Shown here in pieces: positions 59,293 to 64,000 of a DNA stretch of 64,000 nucleotides (positions within the stretch are counted from its first letter, which is position 1; each line of letters begins with the position of its first letter). The position numbers and the translations under genes are program-made. The notes beneath the pieces are model-generated. The model was not told the origin of the DNA. It made no database searches and saw nothing but the letters and a program-made list of their open reading frames with translations. The stretch is taken from positions 62,001 to 126,000 of the forward strand of contig JAPDFW010000114.1 in assembly GCA_028826165.1 (NCBI GenBank), read 5' to 3'. Source of the stretch: Anaeramoeba ignava (Eukaryota; Metamonada; Anaeramoebidae).

Positions 59293-61422
59293 TTAAAAAC
59301 AAGAATATCTATCATTATCACAAATTTTATCACATTTAGTTTTCTTTTGCTTCTTTGGTTTTTGAATATAACGTTTTGGAATCCATTTCATATTTCTAAA
59401 AGTCATTGTAATAAATTCAAAAAAATTAATAATAACTCCTTTTGAAAATGGATTAAAATTTTTTGGTAAATTTTGAAAATAAGAAATTTTCTCTCTTCTT
59501 TCCATTTCCCAAGTTGATTGATTTGTAGCAGCTAAATAAATATGAAAAAGAGCAAGAGAGAAAACAAAAACAATACAAAATAAATCATAAAGGAAAAAAA
59601 TAAATAAGATTAAGTTTCTAAATAGCCAATTTGTAACAGTTTTTTTTGAAGAAAATCCTGATGAAATGTATATTATTGTCCAAATTGTAAATATATTTTC
59701 CATAATTAACATTAGTAGAAAAAATAAGTGATTCTTTTGACCAACACAAGTTCCTAATAATTTTAATTTATCAAAAAATGAGAAAATTGGTTTGTTTTGT
59801 TTTTTTTTGATAAATTGAAAATTATTTCTAACCTATCCAAAAGCAATGATGATCTTTTCATTTTGATTTTAAATTTATTTTGATTTTTTTAATTTTGATT
59901 TTGATTTAGATTTTAATTTTAATTTTGATTTTGATTTTAATTTTGATTTAGATTTTAATTTTGATTTTAATTTTGATTTTAATTTTGATTTTAATTTTAA
60001 TTTTGATTTTGATTTTGATTTTAATTTTAATTTTAATTTTAATTTTGATTTTGATTTTTATTTTGATTTAATTTAATTTTGATTTTGATTTTAATTTTAA
60101 TTTTGATTTTGATTTTGATTTTGATTTTGATTTTGATTTTGATTTAGATTTAATTTTGATTTTGATTTTAATTTTAATTTTAATTTTAAATTTAATTTTA
60201 ATTTTGATTTAATTTAATTTGATTTTAATTTTGATTTTGATTTTGATTTTGATTTTAATTTTGATTTTGATTTTTAATTTTGATTTTAATTTTTAATTTG
60301 ATTTTAATTTTGATTTAATTTAATTTTAATTTAATTTAATTTAATTTAAATTTTGATTTTAATTTTAATTTGATTTTGATTTTGATTTTAATTTTGATTT
60401 TAATTTTGATTTTGATTTTGATTTTAATTTTGATTTTAATTTTGATTTTGATTTTAATTTTAATTTTAATTTGATTTGATTTTGATTTTGATTTTAATTT
60501 TGATTTTAATTTTGATTTTAATTTTGATTTTAATTTACCATAATACATGACACATTTACCACAATCTCTACAATGCTTTGAACGAAGTGGTTGCCAAACT
60601 TTACAATATTCACAATATCTTTGTCCATTAGAATTGAAAATTGGTTTTTTTTGAGAATTTGAATGATTTTTGTTTAAATTTTTAGATTGAAAAGATTCTA
60701 TTTCAAGATCTTGAATTTCATTTTCATTTTCATTTTGATTTTCATTTTGATTTTGATTTTGATTTTCATTTTGAATTTGATTTTGATTTTGATTTTGATT
60801 TTCATTTTCATTTATATTTTGATTTTGATTTTTATTTATATTTTCATTTTCATTTTCATTTTCATTTTCATTTTGAATTTCATTTTCATTTTCATTTTCA
60901 TTTTCATTTTCATTTTCATTTTGAATTTCATTTTCATTTTGATTTTGATTTTGATTTTGATTTTGATTTTGATTTTCAGTTAAATTTTCAGTTAAATTTT
61001 CAGATTCAAATTCACTTTCTTTTAATTCACTTTCTTTTAATTCACTTTCTTTTTATTTCATTTTCATTTTGATTTTCATTTTGATTTTCATTTTGATTTT
61101 CATTATTTCCTAATAAATCTTGCTTTTCTGTTTCTAAATTTGAAGAAAAAAAATCAATTTCAATAAAATCATCTTCTTTAACAAAAGATTTTTTTTTATA
61201 AACATAACCAGGACTTTTCCAAGATAAAATATAAGTAAATTGAGTAATAAAAAAAGTAATAAAAAAAGCAGAATAAGATTTTCTATTTCCATTTTTAATT
61301 GAATCAGATAATTTAGTTGGATAAACAAAAGCAAGTAACGAAACAACAAGAAATGAAATGAATAAAACACTAAATTTACACATTTTTCCTTGTCTTTTTG
61401 ATAATTTAATTCTAGAATCCAT
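59293..61422 (-). CDS. DHHC palmitoyltransferase with a 21-nt exon carrying the DHHC motif
   Basis: Exons 60539-61422, 59833-59853 and 59293-59753. Exon 1 encodes two membrane helices and a long Asn/Gln/Glu tract. The start of the Cys-rich domain follows (CEYCKVWQPLRSKHCRDCGKCVM). The 21-nt exon supplies DHHCFWI, and exon 3 supplies TCVGQKNH, two further helices and a basic tail. All junctions are in phase. A one-base excess in an A5 run near 61048-61053 breaks the frame in exon 1 inside low-complexity sequence; removing it gives a 454-residue protein. DHHC enzymes S-acylate cysteines of membrane proteins. The intron 59854-60538 is a hexamer array. Confidence 0.82.
59854..60538 (-). repeat. 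ATTTTG/ATTTTA hexamer intron of the DHHC gene
   Basis: 685-bp intron (donor GTAAATTAAAAT, acceptor TGAAAAG on the minus strand) made of AAAATC and AAAATT hexamers. It separates the Cys-rich exon from the 21-nt DHHC exon. Confidence 0.9.
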
Positions 61423-61860
61423 TTTAATAATTTTTTTATTTATTTATTTATTTATTTATTAAAAGAAAAAAAATGAAAATGAAAAAAATGGAAAAATAAA
61501 TTTTTTTAATCAAAAAAAAAAGAGAAAAGTGAAAAATTTTTTTTTTAATTTTTTTTTCTCCTTTTTTTTAATTATTTTTTTTTAATTGATTTAAAAATTG
61601 AGTTTTATTATTTTTTATTTTAATTAAAAAAATTAAAAATAAAAATTTAAATTAAAAAGAATAAAGAGGGAATTTTAAAAGAAAAGCAAAAAAAAATTAA
61701 TAAAAAACATTTGGAAAATAACAAATTTAATTTCAAAAAAAAAAAATAAAAAAATTTTTCATTTTTTTTTTTTCATTTTTTTTCCTTTTCAAAAAAATTT
61801 TTTATCAAAAAAACCAAAACAAACAAAAACAAACCAACAAACGGAAATAAAAAACGGCAA
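61423..61860. promoter_or_regulatory. Divergent intergenic region DHHC / Ras
   Basis: 438 bp with no gene. A TTTATTTATTTATTTATT run lies at 61436-61460, followed by A/T-rich sequence. A TTTTTCATTTTTTTTTTTTC block at 61755-61785 lies upstream of the Ras start. It probably holds both promoters. Confidence 0.4.
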
Positions 61861-62436
61861 ATGAACACATTAAAAATAGTAGTAGTAGGGGGAGGAGGGG
61901 TAGGAAAATCAGCATTAACGATACAATTTGTACATTCCAAATTCATAGAAACATATGAGCCAACTATAGAAGATTCATATCGACGACAGGTCGAAATTGA
62001 CACGGAAGTATTATTGCTTGAGATATTAGACACAGCAGGACAAGAAGAGTACGCGATCATCCGCGATACACATTTACGATCTGGCGACGGGTTCATGTTA
62101 GTTTTTTCTCTGACAAGCAAAGTGTCGTTCCAGGAAATTTCGCTTTTGCGAGACCAAATTATTAAATCGAAAGACTCAGAGAACCTCCCCATTTTAATAG
62201 TAGGCAACAAGTCGGATTTGGCAAAAGAACGCAAAGTGGATTCAAAAGAAGCTCAAGCTCTTGCGAAAACTTACAACTGCCAATATATCGAAACGTCGGC
62301 TAAAACTCGCACAAATGTTGATGAGGCTTTCTTCGCCTTGGCTAAGCTTATTCGTAAAAAGGCTGGTTATTCAACTTCAGATGTCTCAAAGGGTCCGAAA
62401 CCTCCTAAGAAAAAGAAATCTTGTCAAGTCTTGTGA
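61861..62436 (+). CDS. Ras family small GTPase
   Basis: 191 residues, single exon, with the numbering of human Ras. P-loop is GGGGVGKS (10-17), with Gly at position 11 where human Ras has Ala. The effector region is YEPTIEDSY (32-40). DTAGQEEY carries Gln61. NKSD lies at 116-119 and ETSAK at 144-148. The tail is Lys-rich and ends in CQVL, a CaaX box whose final Leu favours geranylgeranylation. It is a membrane-anchored signalling switch closest to the Ras/Rap branch. The RasGAP at 30990 could act on it; that pairing is inference. Codon use is less AT-biased, as for the cathepsin gene. Confidence 0.96.
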   Translation: MNTLKIVVVGGGGVGKSALTIQFVHSKFIETYEPTIEDSYRRQVEIDTEVLLLEILDTAGQEEYAIIRDTHLRSGDGFMLVFSLTSKVSFQEISLLRDQIIKSKDSENLPILIVGNKSDLAKERKVDSKEAQALAKTYNCQYIETSAKTRTNVDEAFFALAKLIRKKAGYSTSDVSKGPKPPKKKKSCQVL

Positions 62437-63077
62437 TTCTTCTTCCTATCGCTTTTTCTTTCCCCTTTTATTCTTCTTTCTTCTAAAACTTGATCCGCTT
62501 TTCCCTTTTGTCTTCTTGATTCTCGTTTCTTTTGTTGACATTTTTTTTTTCTTCTTTTTTTTCTCTTTTGTTTTTGATACTATTTTTCTTACTTTTTTTT
62601 CTTTTTCTTAATTACTTCGTTTTTGGTTGAATTTCCATGTTTACTTTCATTCAATTGTTCTTTTTTTTTCATTCATTTTTTTTTTTGATTAATTTTTCAA
62701 GAAAACAAAAGTTACTTTTACTTTTACTTTTTTATTTTTACTTTTTTTCTTTTTATTTTTATTTAGAAAGAAGAAATTCCAAACAAGTATTTCTTTTGAT
62801 CAAAAAATAAAAACCAAAAAATTTAATTTAATTTTAATTTTAATTTGATTTAATTTAATTTAATTTAATTTAATTTAAAAAAGTTGATGAAATTTATTTT
62901 CAATTCTTTTTTTTTTTAAAAAATTTTGATTTAATTTTTCTTTTAAAAAAATCAAATAAAAAAATAACAAAATAAACACAAAAAAAATCCAAATCTGAAT
63001 TGAATATTGAATATTAAATTGAATATTGAATATTAAATTGATTTAAATATTGAATTGAATTAGATTTGGATAAATAA
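62437..63077. other. Convergent intergenic region Ras / BEACH
   Basis: 641 bp of T-rich 3' flank, then a short AATTTAATTT repeat at about 62823-62878 and a GAATATTGAATATTAAATT repeat near 63000-63060. No gene is seen. Confidence 0.5.
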
Positions 63078-64000
63078 TCAAATCCCCATTTTGGCAATCA
63101 TCATCTTCCCATTCATTAATCCAATAATCAAAAAACCATAATGCTCACTAGCAGTAATAGCCGTCAAAGGTTCATTGAACTGGAAATACTCAACCATTTT
63201 CAAATTATGAATTTTGCGAATCTCAAGCCTTCCTTGATTGCTCCCAATAAGAAAATAATGATGATCCAAAAAAAACCAACAAGTGATATTACTAACTAAA
63301 ACATCCTTCATCAACTTTGCATTCAAAGAATAAAGACTAAGACAACGATTCTTTGAACAAAAAAGAATAATATATCCTTCAGAAATAATTTTTATGCGCG
63401 AAATGGGAGCATTTTCTTTGCGGATAATAGAACGGATATAACGGCCTTTGGAAAGAGAATAGAGAATACATGTGCTGTCTTGGGATCCGGAAACAACAAG
63501 ATCAAGATCCGAATCAACATCAACAGAAGTAACAGTATCATCATGACCAATCAAGACATGTAGAGGAGTTTCTTCAAGCTCGCCAGACTTGGGATTAAAC
63601 CGCCAAACAATCACAGAGCCATCACGAGATCCAGTGACAACAAACTGGTCTGAATCATCAATTGTAACACAGGTCACAACATCCTGATGGAAACATACAG
63701 ACTGGATCAATTTGTAATTGTCTGTGTCAAAGATCTTAATTGTGTTATCCCAGAATCCAACACAAACCAGAAACTTGCCTGTTTTTGTTGTCGCAAAACA
63801 TTGATCTATATTTGTGATCATTTGATCAAAAGTGACCCCCATTCGTTGAAATTTTGGGGGATTAAATGGATCAATTATAAACGGAACTTGATTTGCAAGT
63901 GTTTGTCCGCTTCGTGAAGGAAGAAAGAACTGGAATGTGTGAAGCATTCGGTTTTCATCAAGCATCACGATCTTGTCATAAGGCATATCAGAGATCTTAC
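63078..64000 (-). CDS. C-terminal WD40 region of a BEACH-domain protein (partial)
   Basis: The frame is open from the TGA-side end at 63078 through ATG 63986 to the window edge, so this is the 3' end of a larger gene. It matches the WD40 propeller of NBEA/LRBA-type BEACH proteins: FLVCVGFWDNTIKIFDTDNYKLIQ, then HQDVVTCV, then VVTGSRDGSVIVWRF. Next come IGHDDTVTSVDV, LDLVVSGSQDSTCILYSLSKG, and EGYIILFCSKNRCLSLYSLN. BEACH proteins control lysosome-related organelles and vesicle traffic. The BEACH domain itself must lie to the right of the window. Confidence 0.87.
   Translation of the reverse strand, partial: KISDMPYDKIVMLDENRMLHTFQFFLPSRSGQTLANQVPFIIDPFNPPKFQRMGVTFDQMITNIDQCFATTKTGKFLVCVGFWDNTIKIFDTDNYKLIQSVCFHQDVVTCVTIDDSDQFVVTGSRDGSVIVWRFNPKSGELEETPLHVLIGHDDTVTSVDVDSDLDLVVSGSQDSTCILYSLSKGRYIRSIIRKENAPISRIKIISEGYIILFCSKNRCLSLYSLNAKLMKDVLVSNITCWFFLDHHYFLIGSNQGRLEIRKIHNLKMVEYFQFNEPLTAITASEHYGFLIIGLMNGKMMIAKMGI

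Noticed and set aside
19225-61422. Programmed +1 frameshifting at stop codons
   Set aside because: Four breaks could be read as +1 shifts at a stop (AAT-TAA, ATT-TAA, AAA-TAA, AAG-TGA). Others need a -1 shift or lie upstream of the stop, and there is no shared slippery site.
1-64000. tRNA, rRNA or CRISPR features
   Set aside because: No GC-richer cloverleaf, rRNA-like segment or spacer-repeat pattern was seen by reading both strands. The satellites have no unique spacers.

Overview
This is a very AT-rich nuclear segment of a protist. GT-AG introns of about 50-170 bp are common, all three standard stop codons are used, and most genes have clear eukaryotic homologues. Expanded BTB families (RCC1-BTB, ankyrin-BTB, BTB-TLDc), anaerobe-like transporters and asparagine/glutamate-rich tracts resemble the Anaeramoeba lineage. 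That assignment is inference from gene content only. No tRNA, rRNA, CRISPR array or prokaryotic operon was seen.

Layout. 1-2817 (-): first exon of an unrecognised gene, whose intron is an A/T minisatellite running off the left edge. 3235-4608 (-): von Willebrand A protein. 4819-11198 (+): TPLATE, the large subunit of the TSET trafficking complex, with a 2.6 kb minisatellite intron. 11314-14968 (-): ADA2 of histone acetyltransferase complexes. 16610-17488 (+): cathepsin B-like protease, flanked by a ~48 bp and a ~144 bp satellite. 19225-20792 (+): BTB-TLDc gene with frameshifts. 21351-24613 (-): a decayed 3' duplicate, an MFS transporter and an AceTr (GPR1/FUN34/YaaH) carrier. 24842-28558 (+): two tandem RCC1-BTB genes with frameshifts. 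28612-30840 (+): AFG2/SPATA5L1-like double AAA ATPase. 30990-36305 (+): neurofibromin-like RasGAP. 36639-38261 (-): charged low-complexity protein. 38589-43226 (+): AzgA-type purine permease. 43495-47366 (+): ankyrin-BTB protein. 47429-51934 (-): Munc13-like protein. 52102-55380 (+): RAD17 clamp loader. 55481-56940 (+): second BTB-TLDc gene. 57075-58770 (-): tandem pair of unknown genes. 58893-59189 (+): small ORF. 59293-61422 (-): DHHC palmitoyltransferase. 61861-62436 (+): Ras GTPase. 63078-64000 (-): WD40 end of a BEACH protein that continues past the right edge.

Several genes touch membrane traffic and lipid-anchored signalling (TPLATE, Munc13-like, BEACH, DHHC, Ras, RasGAP). They are not an operon, and the clustering may be chance.

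The most unusual feature is the introns. Every intron longer than about 400 bp is almost entirely one tandem array, usually of period 6 or 12 bp and often free of G and C. One 12-bp family fills introns of three unrelated genes and occurs in both orientations relative to transcription. A second pattern is that single-base frameshifts are concentrated in BTB paralogues, while the long single-copy genes splice together without a frame error.
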